Shown here: positions 1 to 11,347 of the stretch, one piece after another
Layout: the number at the start of each line of letters is the position of its first letter
Position numbering within the stretch: position 1 is the first letter of the stretch
Made by a program: the position numbers and the translations under genes
The notes under the pieces: generated by a model
The model's database searches: none
What the model saw: the letters and a program-made list of their open reading frames with translations, nothing else
Told to the model about the DNA's origin: nothing
From: Beta vulgaris subsp. vulgaris
Lineage: Eukaryota; Streptophyta; Magnoliopsida; Caryophyllales; Amaranthaceae
Length of the DNA stretch: 64,000 nt
Direction of reading: 5' to 3'
Assembly (NCBI RefSeq): GCF_026745355.1
Contig: NC_079207.1
Span: 30,844,507 to 30,908,506, forward strand

Positions 1-330
1 CACATGACACGTGGATTTTTGACTCATTCAGAGTCATGCGTCAAGCGCACTTCTTTGCGCGAGACGCGTTGTTTCTTTCTTTAAAACGCGTGCCACGTGC
101 ACGCTTTTTACTAGGCGCAATGTCATTCTGCCTATAAATACCCCTAGTTTTTCGGAATCAAGGACGCCTTTTTGATTATTTACTTTTATGAATACAAAAA
201 ATCCTTACAGATACACTTCGACTCTCGAAATACTTTCAATACTTCCAATCAATTCCTAATTACACTGCGTTCTTTTGTTCCACGATTGTTCCACCCAAAG
301 ACCGTTGTGTTCTTCAATTTAAACCGCATA
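1..330 (+). mobile_element. Left half of an older plus-strand LTR (Tat/Ogre-like), split by element A
   Basis: This stretch has a TATA box (TATAAATA, 133-140) followed by a pyrimidine-rich leader. It ends at GGTAT (331-335), the target duplicated when element A inserted. The other half resumes at 19713, and that half is a diverged reverse-oriented relative of element A's own LTR. I infer one original LTR reading 1-335 then 19718 onward. GCGC-type words upstream of the TATA box (about 40-125) resemble those near 49600-49920. No coding sequence is credible here. Confidence 0.55.
133..140 (+). promoter_or_regulatory. TATA box of the older LTR
   Basis: TATAAATA sits in a C/G-flanked context typical of plant LTR core promoters, about 200 bases before the split point. 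Function is inferred from sequence only. Confidence 0.45.
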
Positions 331-335
331 GGTAT

Positions 336-2929
336 TATAGGCGTAGATTTTTCAATTCCTTTAATGCATACACACGGTGTGAGCGAGTTTGTTTGAGTAC
401 CTGATTGTTAAGGTTTTATGAAAAATATGTTTTTGATGTCACCAACAATTCTTTAAAGGAAGAAGCATAAACCTAATAGGATATTGGAAAACCATATTGG
501 ACAAATTAGGGACTTACCCAATGTAGATTTCTCCATCTTGATTCCATAGATGGACAGGAACCAAAAAATTGAGGGTAAAATATAGTTACAAACTATATCG
601 CCCATTGCTGGCCTCTACTAAATATCGATTCATTACAGATTTTATGCTAAAGAATAATCATATAACGTTTTAATACGACCCTAAAAATATTTAGTCTAAG
701 TTGGTTCAACAAACACATAATAAATTATATTTTTAATGACAAATTATTATGCAACCATATTACATAGTTCCTAGTAGGTTGTCCAAATTATCTGAATTAA
801 TTAGAACAGTTCTTAAAGTCTTATTTAGCTATAAATACAAAGTGGTAAATGTTGCAATCAGGCACAAAAAATAATAGTATGTTAATAAAGAGAAAATAAT
901 ATAAATACAAAGAGATATGTACAAATTTATCGTTGCAGGAATATATTAACAATCTACATCATAAATAGAATGTTTAACTTCAAGAAAATAAAAAAAATAA
1001 AAAAAAAGAAATCATACCACTGCCTGAGGTCGTTGATTTGTATGGATCTTGGAAAATTGAATATTGTTTTAAACAAATTGGTGATTAATGTTGTATGATA
1101 TGCAACGTTGGTATTATTGCCTTTGTATTAGGCGTGTGATGTGGCGCAGGGATAGATGATGATGAATATATAATTATTGATTATGTATAGGATAGTAGTT
1201 TGGTGTATGTTGGGCGTGGGATAGTCTGGTGATGAAGTTAGACCTTAGAGCACAATCAATGGTTTCCCTATAATTTGTGGTCATTAATTATTTATTACTT
1301 TCTCACTCTTTCACCTACCCCACCATTTTTTCTCTCTCCTCCATTTCCTTCTTTGCTCCCCTTTTTCTTGGGCATTAATTTCTTGGCCAAATTTTTTCTC
1401 TCTCCTAATAAACTAATATTACTTTTATATTCTCTCTGCTCATAACCCACAAGAAGGGCAACCATTGGGAGCACTCTTAGGAGGTCTGTGGCGAGGATTA
1501 GGCGTAATAGTATTAGAAAAGTGGTGCCGGGGAAGTATGAAGATCGTGAGTTGTGGGATTATCGAAGGATTTCAGTTATTATGTGAGATGAGTGTATTGT
1601 AGAAAATAGTTAGTAGGTTTGTAGATATTAATGTGAGATGAGTGTAGGTAGGTTTAGGTTGTTGGGTTGCAATAGGTTTTCAAAAGATTATAGGTCTGTA
1701 AAAGATTTAAGAAAATAGTTAGTAGGTTTCTAAAAGATTTTTGTTATAAATATTTGGGATATTCTATATGGTGGCCTCCAAGTTTCACTTTTTCTACATG
1801 GTGGCAAAGCAAAAAAAATATTATACAAAGTGACTCCTAACTTGAGGAGATTCTACATAGTGACCAATTTTTATAATTAATGGTTCAATAACTAAACCCT
1901 ATCCTTTCTCACTTAGCCCAACACCTTATCACTACCAACCAACCACCAGCCATGGCCACCACCTTCTTCTTCCATAATCATCCACCGCCGCGACCAATCT
2001 GTGGCACCGCCTTCTTCTTCCATAACCATCCACCACCGCCACCTTCTTCTTCCACAACCAGCCACTGCCACCACCTTTCTTTCTTCTCTCTCTTCGGATT
2101 CTCTCTGTTCGAATTCAGGTGGGTGGGTTTATGGGTTTGTGGTGAAATTGGATTTGTGGGCGGTGGGTTTTGGGAGGGTGGTGGGTTTCGTGGGTAAGGG
2201 GTTTCGGGGGTGGGTGAATAGGATTTGGTTTCGTAAGTTTGTGAGGGTGGGGTTTCAGGGGGTGGTTTTGCGGGGTGGGTTTCCGGGTCGGTGAAGAAGA
2301 TGGATCTTTGGGTGGTGGGCTTCGGCAAGGTGGTGGGTTTCGTGGGTAGAGGGTTTGTGAGCGTGGGGTTTCGTCGGCGCGGGTTTGCTGGGGTGAGTTT
2401 CGTGGGTGGTGGGGTTTTGTGGGGGTTTTCAGGCGCGGGGTTTGGTTGTGGTGGGGTTTGGGTCAAGGTGATGGGTTTTGTGGGTGAAGCTAGGTGCTTG
2501 GGTTTCATGGGGTTTTTGGGGAGGTGGGGTTTGGTTGTGTTGGTGGGGTGTGGGTGGGGGTGGTGGTTCTTTGGGTGGGTAGGATAATGGTTGGGTATTT
2601 GTGGTGATGGTTTGGTTGTTTTGTGGTTGAGGTCAGGATAGGTTAGCCCACTAAGGTCACTAGGTATAATTTCTCAAAGTTGAGGGTCACTTGGTATAAT
2701 ATTTTTTTTTTACCTGCCACCACATAGAAAACTTAAAAATAGGAGGCCACCATATAGAATATCCCTAAATATTTTTATCAATATAGTTAGATAAAAGATA
2801 TTTAAAAAAAGACACTGGTAAAAGATTATTTTAGACTTGTTCTTTATTCTTTCCTCAATCCGGACAAATTGGAGCAGGGCATTAGTCTTCATAGGGTACT
2901 AAATGGGCAGACATGATTAAGTGTCTAAA
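336..2929 (-). repeat. 3' LTR of element A (interrupted by a MULE)
   Basis: It aligns by eye with 11348-12011 plus 18573-19712, the 5' LTR without its Copia. Shared blocks include the stretch around 1080-1200 (TTGCCTTTGTATTAGGCGTG) and the GGGTACTAAATGGG segment near the high-coordinate end. The terminal dinucleotides have mutated: TA instead of TG at 336, and AA instead of CA at 2929. Without the MULE it is about 1.57 kb. The 5' LTR is about 1.8 kb, with an extra block near 18840-19010. Confidence 0.8.
1756..2765. mobile_element. Mutator-like (MULE) element with long TIRs, in the 3' LTR of A
   Basis: The ends are inverted repeats starting GGGATATTCTATATGGTGG at 1756 and its complement at 2765. 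Weaker inverted similarity continues for about 110 bases. A perfect 9-bp duplication TAAATATTT flanks it (1747-1755 and 2766-2774), the length expected for Mutator-type elements. The uninterrupted site is visible in the other LTR near 19275-19295. The interior is strongly G/T-rich on the plus strand and gives long proline-rich open frames that I do not consider genes. There is no transposase, so the element is non-autonomous. Confidence 0.85.
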
Positions 2930-2945
2930 GAAACCCCCTTTTTGA
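2930..2945 (-). promoter_or_regulatory. Polypurine tract of element A
   Basis: On the minus strand, AAAAAGGGGGTTTC lies directly before the 3' LTR. That is the expected place for plus-strand DNA priming. Confidence 0.6.
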
Positions 2946-3235
2946 CTGCGGTTTGTAAAATCGAAAGTCAAATTATACGAGTCGGGATGGAGAATGATTA
3001 TGGATGCCCTGCAAACCAAAACCACTCTTCTACGCCAGAACCTCCTAAACAAGCAAAAGTTTGAGGAACAGAGATGTGTGAAATATATTTGCAAAATAAT
3101 TGCAAATTTGAGAAAATGAAATGATAAGTGAGAAAAGAATATCATGAGTTATTCCGGTCCTTGCCCATGTCGGGGTAGAGCTGCATCCCACTCTAGGGTT
3201 GTGCTATAGTAATTGAAGGCTAGCGCTTGTTTTCC
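2946..3235. other. Element A 3' region, no gene seen
   Basis: This is AT-rich internal sequence of element A next to the 3' LTR. The short open frames have no recognisable motif. Confidence 0.5.
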
Positions 3236-3600
3236 GCTGTTTTTGTCTTCAGGAACACGAACCATATCAGCGATTTGTTTTCCACTGCCTTGGCTCATGA
3301 TGGTCCGCATACCCAACGATTTGTTTTCCACATTTAATTTAAAATGGTCCGTAGACCTAACAGTTTGTGTTTTTGTTATTGATGGTTTGTGTTCCATCAT
3401 TGATTTGAAATGGTTTTTAGACCTAACGGTTTGTCTTCCATCATTGATTTGAAATGGTCTGTAGACCTAACAATTTGTGTTCCGTAATTGACGGTTTGTG
3501 TGCCTTTATTCACGATTTGTGTTCCATCATTGATTTGAAATAGTTCGCAGACCTAACTGTTTGTTTTCTGTTGTTGTTGTCAATAGTTTAGCCGCATGAG
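3236..3600. repeat. Degenerate tandem repeat in the 3' region of A
   Basis: A unit containing ATTTGAAATGGT, AGACCTAAC and GTTTGTGTTCC recurs about five times with irregular spacing (roughly 43-87 bases). It is an old, slipped minisatellite. Confidence 0.6.
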
Positions 3601-3635
3601 GCAGATTGATTTGGGTTAAACGCAATTTAATTGGA

Positions 3636-3922
3636 AGAACTTGCGAAAAGTTCATTCGCTCAACAAGAGAAGGAATAACTTGCGAAAAGTTTATTCGCTC
3701 AACAACAAGAAATACAACTCACGAAAAGTTCATTCGCTAAAAAGCGAGAGATATAACTTACGAAAAGTTCGTTTGCTAAAAGGGAAAGATATAACTTACG
3801 ATAAGTTCGTTCGCTAAAAAGCGATAGATATAACTTACGAAAATTTCTCCGTCAAAAAGCGAGAAATATAACTTACGAAAAGTTTGTTCGCTAAAAAACG
3901 AGAAATATAACTTACGAAAAGT
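3636..3922. repeat. Minisatellite of about 40-bp units in the 3' region of A
   Basis: About seven imperfect copies of a unit contain ATAACTTACGAAAAGTTCG followed by TTCGCTAAAAAGCGAG. Each unit holds a short dyad: CGCTAAAAAGCG is a 4-bp stem around an A-rich loop. The place, between the coding part and the 3' LTR, is where Tat/Ogre-lineage elements are known to carry variable tandem arrays. Confidence 0.8.
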
Positions 3923-5955
3923 ATGTTAGTTTATCGCGCGTAATGTCATAATGCACATTTGAATTCCGATAGAGTTGAGAGTGCGGGCCCCACTTGGCTA
4001 AGAAGCCCCTAGGCGTTTTGTATAGGCTTATGCGCAGGACGCAAAAGCCTGCACATGGCGCATCATTTTGAACTGGACGCAGTTTGCTACGTGTGGCACA
4101 ACATTGTTTGTGCACTGGAGGCAACATGTATATAGCGTTTGTCTTTTGTTGTTAGATTGTCATGGTTTTCAAACCTTGTCGAAATATAACTCGTATGGAG
4201 TCGTTTAATGTTAGGTACTTGTGAATACAAATAACACAGAGATATTCATACAAACAACTAGGGGACATGCATGTGTTTCGTGATGTGGGTGCTAGTGTAT
4301 GGATGGGAAAAGACTTGACCTATAAAGAGTGACCTCTAATACTCTAGACTTACAGATGCTATCATATGTGTAACTCGATGATTGACGCTAGAATCTTATA
4401 GCTAAGGACGAAGGATGCAATACTTGATACAATGTTTGGACAATGCAGATATGTAATGCCAATGTAGAGATGCGACACTAATGCAGATGATATGACACTA
4501 ATGCAGATGATATGATTTGATCGTTCCATTAGAGGCTCAAATTTTGGTTTAGAAAACTATTTTTGAAAGAGGAGGAATGGGAAGCCCCTAAGGATGATCC
4601 ATGTAAGTTTTGTTTGATTCAAAATGTGGTGTAGTCGTTACGGGTCTAAGTGAGCCCATAAAACAATTATAATATCGTATGGGTCTGGAGCCCACAATAT
4701 ATTGTATGGACTCGTAATGAAGTCCTTGCCAAGCTACACATGGAGCCTATTAAAGAGGAGACATGGGAAGGCCCCACGGATGATTCATTCAGTGAATGGA
4801 GGATGTTTGATTTGAAATTCATTGTAGAACGAGCTTTTGTAGCACTTGAGTTGTATATGCTTCGAGTTTTGTAAGCCAAGGGATTAAACGAGCCCATAAA
4901 TAGATGTGATGTTGTATTCGTGTGGGTTTTAAAGCTCAAGATTTCATGTATGGACTCGTAATGAAGTCCTTATCACCATAGGTTTGGACTTGGAGCCTAT
5001 GAGTTTCTATGTGGAATAGTGATGAAGCCCCCAATAAGATGGAGTTTGTGAAGTACTTAGCTTGATTGCTTGATTTTAAAGATATCTCATCAAGCTTGGC
5101 GGAATTTTCGACCAAAGATTCATATAGGGTTCCTAAGGTGAAAAAGACAAGAAAGGCCAAAGAAAGGAACACCCGAAATATGAGGCGTGGTCATAGCGCT
5201 ACGTGTCGACAACTTATGCTAAGGTTGGCTTAGAAGCGACAATATAGTTAATAAAAAGGAAGTGATTAAAATAAGAAAAGGCGGAGTTATAATGAATTAA
5301 CTTACGCAAGTGTTAGGCTAATGATGCAGGTTTGAATCTCAGTCGATGTTCTAAGGGTAGGGATGAGCATTTAAATTTCATGATCCGGGCAATCTCGCTT
5401 TTCTCATGAGCCTAGGCGAGCCATAAAAATATGTTTTGAATAAAAATGATCGGGCCTCCAAAGAGGTTGCCTATCTATCCGTGATGGAATTAGGTCAGTT
5501 GTGGCTCTTAACATTTAATGTTGGCCAAGCATTCTGCTTTGGAGCCATTTGCAATGAATTAAGCTTGATTTGGAAGAGGTCTTTGGCAAGAGTGGATAAT
5601 GATGTTGGTTTACTTTGAAGCGGTCGAACCTCAGATTTCCTACGTATCTTTAGCGGAATCAGACCAGTCATAGTTCAGGCTGATGAACGAGAAGATGCCC
5701 AGACTTTTGCCTAAGTCATCGCTATGGGTTTTCGACCTAGAGGGCTTGGGTTTGTCTTTTTGTGGCTTATATAGATAGAATATGCACGGTTGCTTGAGTG
5801 AAGGTTCATTATAAAGGTATGGTTTGAGTTGTAATGGTTCCTGGTTGTGTAGGTCAAGGCCTTTGATGAAATGGGAGGTTTATGATCGACGGTCAAAGGT
5901 TTTGAATTGAAAGTACATTCGACAAACTATTCATGGGTTTATTTGAAACACTTCT
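3923..5955. other. Element A internal sequence where pol would be expected; no gene
   Basis: I find no RT, RNase H or integrase motif on either strand. Visible structure is a diverged direct duplication of about 240 bp: GAGCCCATAAA and ATGGACTCGTAATGAAGTCC at about 4655-4725 and again at 4890-4970. There is also a patch of GC-rich words (GCGCAGGACGC and similar) at 3935-4130. The rest is AT-rich and featureless. Confidence 0.5.
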
Positions 5956-6162
5956 CTTTTTTTTTTTTTTTTAATAAGGAAATTAAGTCAGCCCAAAGAC
6001 TAACCCCTACAAGGCTACTAGCCTGTAGGAAACACCAACACATTGGCAGGTAAAGCATGCATAGCATGCTAAGGAAATACCCCAACATAATGCTGGGGGT
6101 AAGGATCGAACCCCTAACCTCAGGGGCCAAGGGGGAGCGCTCTACCCACTTGAGCTAACTCC
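5956..6162 (-). mobile_element. tRNA-derived SINE
   Basis: Read on the minus strand, it starts at about 6162 with GGAGTTAGCTCAAGTGGG, a Pol III A-box context. A B-box GGGGTTCGATCC follows at about 6087-6098. It then has a tRNA-unrelated body of about 110 bases and ends in an uninterrupted 16-17 base A tail (the T run at 5956-5972). Size and order of parts fit a plant SINE. A 63-residue open frame across it is incidental. I could not see a clear target duplication. Confidence 0.8.
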
Positions 6163-6591
6163 TATGTTTTGCGCTTTTTGTATCGTTTTTTTTTTTTTTG
6201 CTTCTATTTTGTTTGCTTTAATTTTTCTTGTGTCTCTTTTTTTTTACCCTTTATGTTTAATTCATGTCAAATATACCTTCCACGAGGTAGGTTAAAGGGA
6301 GAGGGGTGTTGTGTATGGAGGAAGGGTTGTAGTGAAGAGAAGAATGCCTCTTTTATATTTGCCAGTTGTTCATTGCCTTTATTAGAATAGCCATGAGAAT
6401 TACAAATTCATTTCTTTTAAGGCGACAATCTTGATTTCTATTGATGCTCGTTGGTGCAGGATTAGAAAAGAAATACTCATTTATTGATTGAAAATTATGA
6501 GTACATGCAATAAGAGGGAAAATCCTATATTAGACTAGGCAAAATAAGAGTGATGAAACAGACAACGAAATCTTAAGTCTAAACTCCTACA
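6163..6591. other. Element A internal sequence, no gene seen
   Basis: T-rich tracts and unassigned internal sequence lie downstream (minus strand) of the gag relic. Confidence 0.4.
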
Positions 6592-7630
6592 TCACATGAC
6601 AAGTGATCTTAAATCTGAGGCCTTTTTTATAGTGGTAGAAATAAGGAGTCGCCCATCATCGACCATGTGATGAATAAGGCCTTGAAATGGGTAGCAATTG
6701 TCACTAGTCAGTCTTATGTCCATGACCTCTATGTTACTTGCAATAAGCATCTTTGTCCCAATTTGGCCCTCTTTTATCTTCGTCTGGATTTGGAGTAGGC
6801 CCAAGAGGGGAAAGTGCACCTTTTGCACCAAGTAGGTCAAAAGCTGTTCCATAACTTATGCCCAGTGAGGTATATTCTCTGTTGCGTTTTCTTCGAGGAC
6901 TGGTAGGAGCCTCTATGACATTAATGGCATTGTTTTTGTTTTTGTTATTGACCTTATAATGATTGTCATTTAGGTCATTTTTCAAGAAGTCATCTTACAT
7001 TTGCACACCTATATTGTATAACTTAGTGAAATTATCAATACCCAAGTACTTGAGATAAGTTTTATACTTAGGCAACAAGTTGTTGACGAAGAGGCGGACA
7101 AGGTCCTTGTCGGTAGGTTTGGAGATCATGTAAGCAGACTTTTGCCTCCACCTATTAAGGTAGGTGGTAAAGCCTTCATTGTTATCCTGCTTTATTACTT
7201 CCAATTCCCTTAGTGAGGTTTGGATTACAGTGTTATGTTCATATTGCTTCATGAACTCTTTAGTAATCTCACCCCATATTTTAACATGTTTGGGGTCCAT
7301 TGAATAGAACTAGTTTTGACCGATAGAGTCTAACAACATCGAAAATACCACTAGATACAGTTCAGGGTTAACCGATTTGATGGTCATGGTTGAACGAAAG
7401 TTCCTTAAATGGTACTTTTAATTATCAATTGGTTTAAACTTAGGGATGTCAGTTGTAGATAACTCTTTAGGAAGTTTCCCTTTCAGTTTAGTGTTATTAA
7501 TGTGCTCAAAATAGGAATTTGCATTGGTTATCCTATGAACAACACTTTTCATTTCCTTGTTGAATCTAGGAGATTCACCAAACTCGACCTTGTCAAGCCT
7601 TATAGCTATTTCTTCCATCACATTAGACAT
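6592..7630 (-). pseudogene. gag: Broken gag of Tat/Ogre-like element A
   Basis: Gag packages the retrotransposon RNA in cytoplasmic particles. Three minus-strand pieces read as one degraded protein. 7418-7630 gives the N-terminal part (starts MSNVMEEIAIRLDKVE, ends near IPKFKPIDN). 6995-7300 gives the core retrotransposon-gag segment (WGEITKEFMKQY, LRELEVIKQ, EGFTTYLNRWR). 6734-6985 and 6592-6852 give the C-terminal segment, with YTSLGISYGTAFDLL and a half-lost cysteine-histidine region around CYPFQGLIHHMVDDGRL. At least two frame changes and stops separate them, so no full protein can be made. The segment order and the late GISYG...L motif are typical of Tat/Athila-type gag. Pol does not follow. 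Confidence 0.75.
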
Positions 7631-8099
7631 CGATCTTGGCTAAAGCTCTAGCCATTTATGTGAGTTGTTGCTCATTATTCGATGGACTGCCCATTTCAAT
7701 GTCTCTTGAGTTCTACATAGATCATCGAAGGAGATTTAGAGATAGGATGATGATTGAGAGAGAGAAATGGTATGAAGGATTGTATGTTTGTTCAAAAGTT
7801 GAGCCTGTAGGAACAAATCTGAATATCCTAAATGAATGATGATTTTTTTGTTGGGTTTTGGATGCACCTAGACCTAAAGCATGTAGGCATGACTCAACCT
7901 ATGCATTCGAACCTGTAAAGGTAGTGTACATATAATCGCTTGTAGTTCAAGACTACTAAATGTGGAATGCATGAAATGAAATGGAGAGTATAGATGGAAT
8001 GAGACTCCTAAATGCTTATGAACTCTAATTATGCATGAAGTGTATGAATGATATATTATGCAATGCAAAAAAGGAGTCTAGTTTGAATGAAGTCCTACC
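7631..8099. other. 5' untranslated region of A, no gene seen
   Basis: Sequence upstream of gag on the minus strand. A diverged copy of the same segment is found at about 54985-55228 plus 56600-56696, which shows the two are the same element family. Confidence 0.55.
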
Positions 8100-8500
8100 T
8101 GATCCTAGACTTGACACACTTCTAATTACCTTAGCATTCTAGATTTGACGGGCCTTTAAAGATGCTAGACTCTTAATGTGCATGAAACTATAGTGGCCCT
8201 AGACTCCGAAAGTGAATGAAACATTAGTGGATCTAGACTCCTAAAATGGATGGAATTCTGATGAATTTTGATTCCTAAGATGAATGGAACTCTAATGGGT
8301 TTGGAACCCTAATGATGGACGAAATTCTAATGATTTTAGACTCGTATGATGCATGGACTTTCTACGGATTGTAGACTTCTTAGATGGCAAGAATGTTAAT
8401 GACCCTAGACTTCTTAGATGGATGGTACTCAAGAGAACGAAGACTCCTAACATGGACAGAATTAGACAGGGTTAAGAACTCTAAATGGAGTGAAACTGGA
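8100..8500. repeat. Diffuse tandem repeat of about 35 bp in the 5' untranslated region of A
   Basis: Units of the kind TAGACTCCTAA + ATGGATGGAA + TCTAATG recur about ten times with drift. The same repeat reappears at 63640-64000 in another copy of the family, so it belongs to the element and is not a local expansion. Confidence 0.65.
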
Positions 8501-9497
8501 TGAAGCTGGACATTTGGGTCAGACAGACTTCTAGTGCAGAGCGGATGAGATTTCTATAACAAGATGAACACTAAAAGGAATCCTAAATGATATGCACAGA
8601 AACAATGGATGATATACATGAAAATATATGATATAGGATATATGAAAAGGATGAATTTTTAGAAAAAAGATATGTGATAAGAAAAAGGATGGATTTTTTT
8701 TTTTGAAAAAGGTGGAGATAGAATTTTTGAGATAGATAGGAGATTGATGATGGGATGAAATTTTGAAAAAGATAGAAGAATGGTTTTTGAAAAAAAAAAA
8801 TGAGGATGAATTTTCGAAAAAATAATAATTGCGAGATATAGTTCGGTAAAGGATGGGGATAGAATTCGGGAAATAGATAGGATATTTGAGATTGAAATTA
8901 TTTTTAAGATGATTTTTTTTGCAGATGAAAAAGAATTTATGGAAAGAAAGAAAATAAAATATCCTAATTATCCTAGGAAAGAGAAAGGTGTGTGTTAGGC
9001 CAAGCAAGAGAATGGCGCGCCACTTAAAAGGAAAGTATGACTAAAGAAAGTCACCCATAATATTCAGGTTAGGAAAAGGAGAATGCAATGAACAGGAAAC
9101 ATGCGCGGGACGCACAGAAAGAACATCGTCAAACATAACCAAGCGCTAGACACAGATACGTGTTCGCGTCGAACACATGCACAAGTGTGGAATGCAAGGC
9201 GACGTGTGTGACGCAGACAATGATAAGCGTGGAGCGTAGACATGCGCGTAGCACGCCGATTTGTAGGATAAGCTTAATTGATTTGTTCGACAAATATGAC
9301 TTGAATTCGTGTAACACAAAACAATGAAAGCCACGCACACTCCAATATGCACAAGTAGGATAATAAGTTGCGAAGTTCTTAACCAAAAGTTGAATTCTAC
9401 ATTCAATTATGATCAGGTTTTTGTTAAGTCTGAAAAGGGTCCTTAACTAAGAGATTGATCCCACCCTTTGTACCCCTACTTAAAGAGGTGGTCCAAG
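8501..9497. other. 5' untranslated region of A, low complexity then GC-word patch
   Basis: 8560-8960 is purine-rich (GATAGA/GAAAAA), and a 158-residue phenylalanine-rich frame there is compositional. 9005-9260 holds many GCGC, GCGT and ACACATGC words like those at 3935-4130 and 49600-49920. No gene is supported. Confidence 0.5.
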
Positions 9498-11012
9498 CAG
9501 GGCCGTCTCATGGAATATGGAGGCCCTGTGTTATTCATTAAAATGGGGCCCTTTAAAAAAATTATAAAGAAGAACTTATAAATTTTTTATTATTATTATT
9601 TATCATAAATCATTCCTTACAGTTTTGTAAATAAACCAAAACTAAAAAAAGTCTATTAGAATCTTTTATTTAAACAAAGCCATCCTTCTAGCATTCTTTG
9701 AAGCGAAATCGTCCACCAAATCTTCATAATCAACTTTTTCCAAAATATCGTTCTCTATTGCTATCAAGGCTAGTCCATTAAGTCTTTCTTATATAGGACT
9801 TCAACAATTTCAACTTTGAAATACTTCTTTCTGCAGATGCAACAGTAACAGGAATAGTCAACATAATTCTATATGCAATAACTAAATTAGTTCATTAATC
9901 TGTTTTGTGATTATATTGCTTTAAACAACAATGATGAACTTGAGAACTTCTACTTTTGATGATAAAAACAACAATAATCAATTAATTAGTAGAGACAGTG
10001 GTATAATGTGACAGCATTACTGTAAATTGTCAAATTGATAATACTAATTACTAAGTAAATATAATTATTTGGTTGAAATTAGTTCTCCCTCTATAATTTG
10101 ATCGTATATCGTATATATGTGGTGCTTTAATTGAATAATTGGCGAAATGCTTAGATATTTAGTCTACACAATTAGTTGCCTTTGTTCATTCTCTAATCTA
10201 TATAAGATAAGAACAGTTGCAAAAATTACAAAAAATTACAGAAAACTCGAATACCCAGAATTGCAAACAAAGCAAACATGAAATCGAAAATCGCAAATAG
10301 GTACTGTCATTCCATCAAATAGGCAGAATTGCAAAAAATTAAAATTATAAGAAGTAAATTATAAAGTGTCAGAATTGCTATAAATCTCTACTAAAAAAAT
10401 CAAAAAATGGCATAAAAAAAGTGAATTTACCTTAAAACCGAAGACTTTGATACAGATTCCTGATGTTTCACCTTCGGACTCCCACAATCAAGTTCCCAAA
10501 GTTCCCAACTTTGTTCTTCGACTTCCACAATAAATTAGCCCACAAATTTTGTAAATCAAAGTTCGATTTTTTTTTTTTTGGAGAATTGGAGGATAAAAGA
10601 AATTGAATTCTTGGATATGAGTTGAGTGGATTTGAATATGAATCGCAATTCGCAAATAAATAACACAAAAGAATTCTTCCCGTTAAATATTCCATTTTTG
10701 GTGGTGTTCTTGAGGGAAAGAGTAATGAAATTCAGATATTTTTGGCTAAAATTATGGAAATGAGATATTTTTTTGAGGGAAGTTGACTGATTTCACGAGA
10801 TTTTGGGGATTTTGATTTATGAAGATTGAAGAGGAGAGAGAAATATGGAGAAGAAGATGGGGAGATTCTTGAAACTTGCGGGTAATAGTGTGATGCAGCA
10901 GTTATACTTTCTTTTTTTTTTTTTCCCCTCCATCTGTCAACTGAAATTGGGCCCCAAATTTTGTGAGGCCCTGTTCCACAGAACCGGTTGTACCGGTATT
11001 GGGCCGGGCCTG
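9498..11012. mobile_element. hAT element (1.5 kb, decayed), inside element A
   Basis: The termini are CAGGGCCGTC at 9498 and its diverged complement GGCCGGGCCTG ending at 11012. A perfect 8-bp duplication GGTCCAAG flanks it (9490-9497 and 11013-11020), diagnostic of hAT insertion. GGCCC-rich subterminal words occur at both ends. A transposase C-terminal relic lies at 9666-9885 on the minus strand. The remaining interior is AT-rich without coding motifs, so the element has lost most of its gene. Confidence 0.9.
9666..9885 (-). pseudogene. hAT transposase C-terminal dimerisation domain, relic
   Basis: The minus strand encodes the hallmark hAT C-terminal dimerisation segment (Pfam Dimer_Tnp_hAT type). 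It has IPVTVASAERSISKLKLL followed, after a small deletion that shifts frame, by LNGLALIAIENDILEKV and a final ...NARRMALF-stop. The conserved block AERS.SKLKLLKSY is clear. About 70 residues remain; a complete hAT transposase is about 600-800 residues. The element ends and 8-bp duplication agree. It cannot encode active transposase. Confidence 0.85.
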
Positions 11013-11324
11013 GGTCCAAGTAAGATGCACTCCAGTTCTCAAGTCGGGAACAAGAGAACAATGTCATGGTTGAGTAGGTTTGCTTATGGCTAAGATTCAA
11101 CACCATCGACCATGAAGGTTTTTGGAAAGACAAAGCGCAAACCCCCCAAATGTGACCTCACACATAAAACATGTGCTAATGAGGCAAGATAGATTGTCCT
11201 TATTGTCGCTGAACAATAGCCATGCATATGCAAAACAATATATCATGCAAAGGAATAAAAGAAGAATAAATCGTATTTTTCAAGTTTCACCCACTCATTT
11301 TTTTTAAAAATAATTTTTTAAAAA
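11013..11324. other. Element A leader between the hAT and the PBS
   Basis: Untranslated leader of element A. It is AT-rich with no gene. Confidence 0.5.
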
Positions 11325-11347
11325 TCCTCCCGGTGGAGTCACCAAAT
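11325..11347 (-). promoter_or_regulatory. Primer-binding site of element A (tRNA-Arg type)
   Basis: Directly next to the 5' LTR, the minus strand reads TGGTGACTCCACCGGGAGG. This closely matches the TGGCGACTCCGCTGGGG site complementary to the 3' end of plant tRNA-Arg (ACG) used by Tat/Ogre elements. Two or three bases have changed. Confidence 0.8.

Noticed and set aside
1952..2587. Long proline/histidine- or glycine-rich open frames on both strands
   Set aside because: They follow the G/T-rich composition of the MULE interior, have no domain, and occur in overlapping frames on both strands.
8531..9007. 158-residue phenylalanine-rich minus-strand frame
   Set aside because: Composition of a GAAAAA/GATAGA purine-rich tract; no motif and no homologous frame in the second copy.
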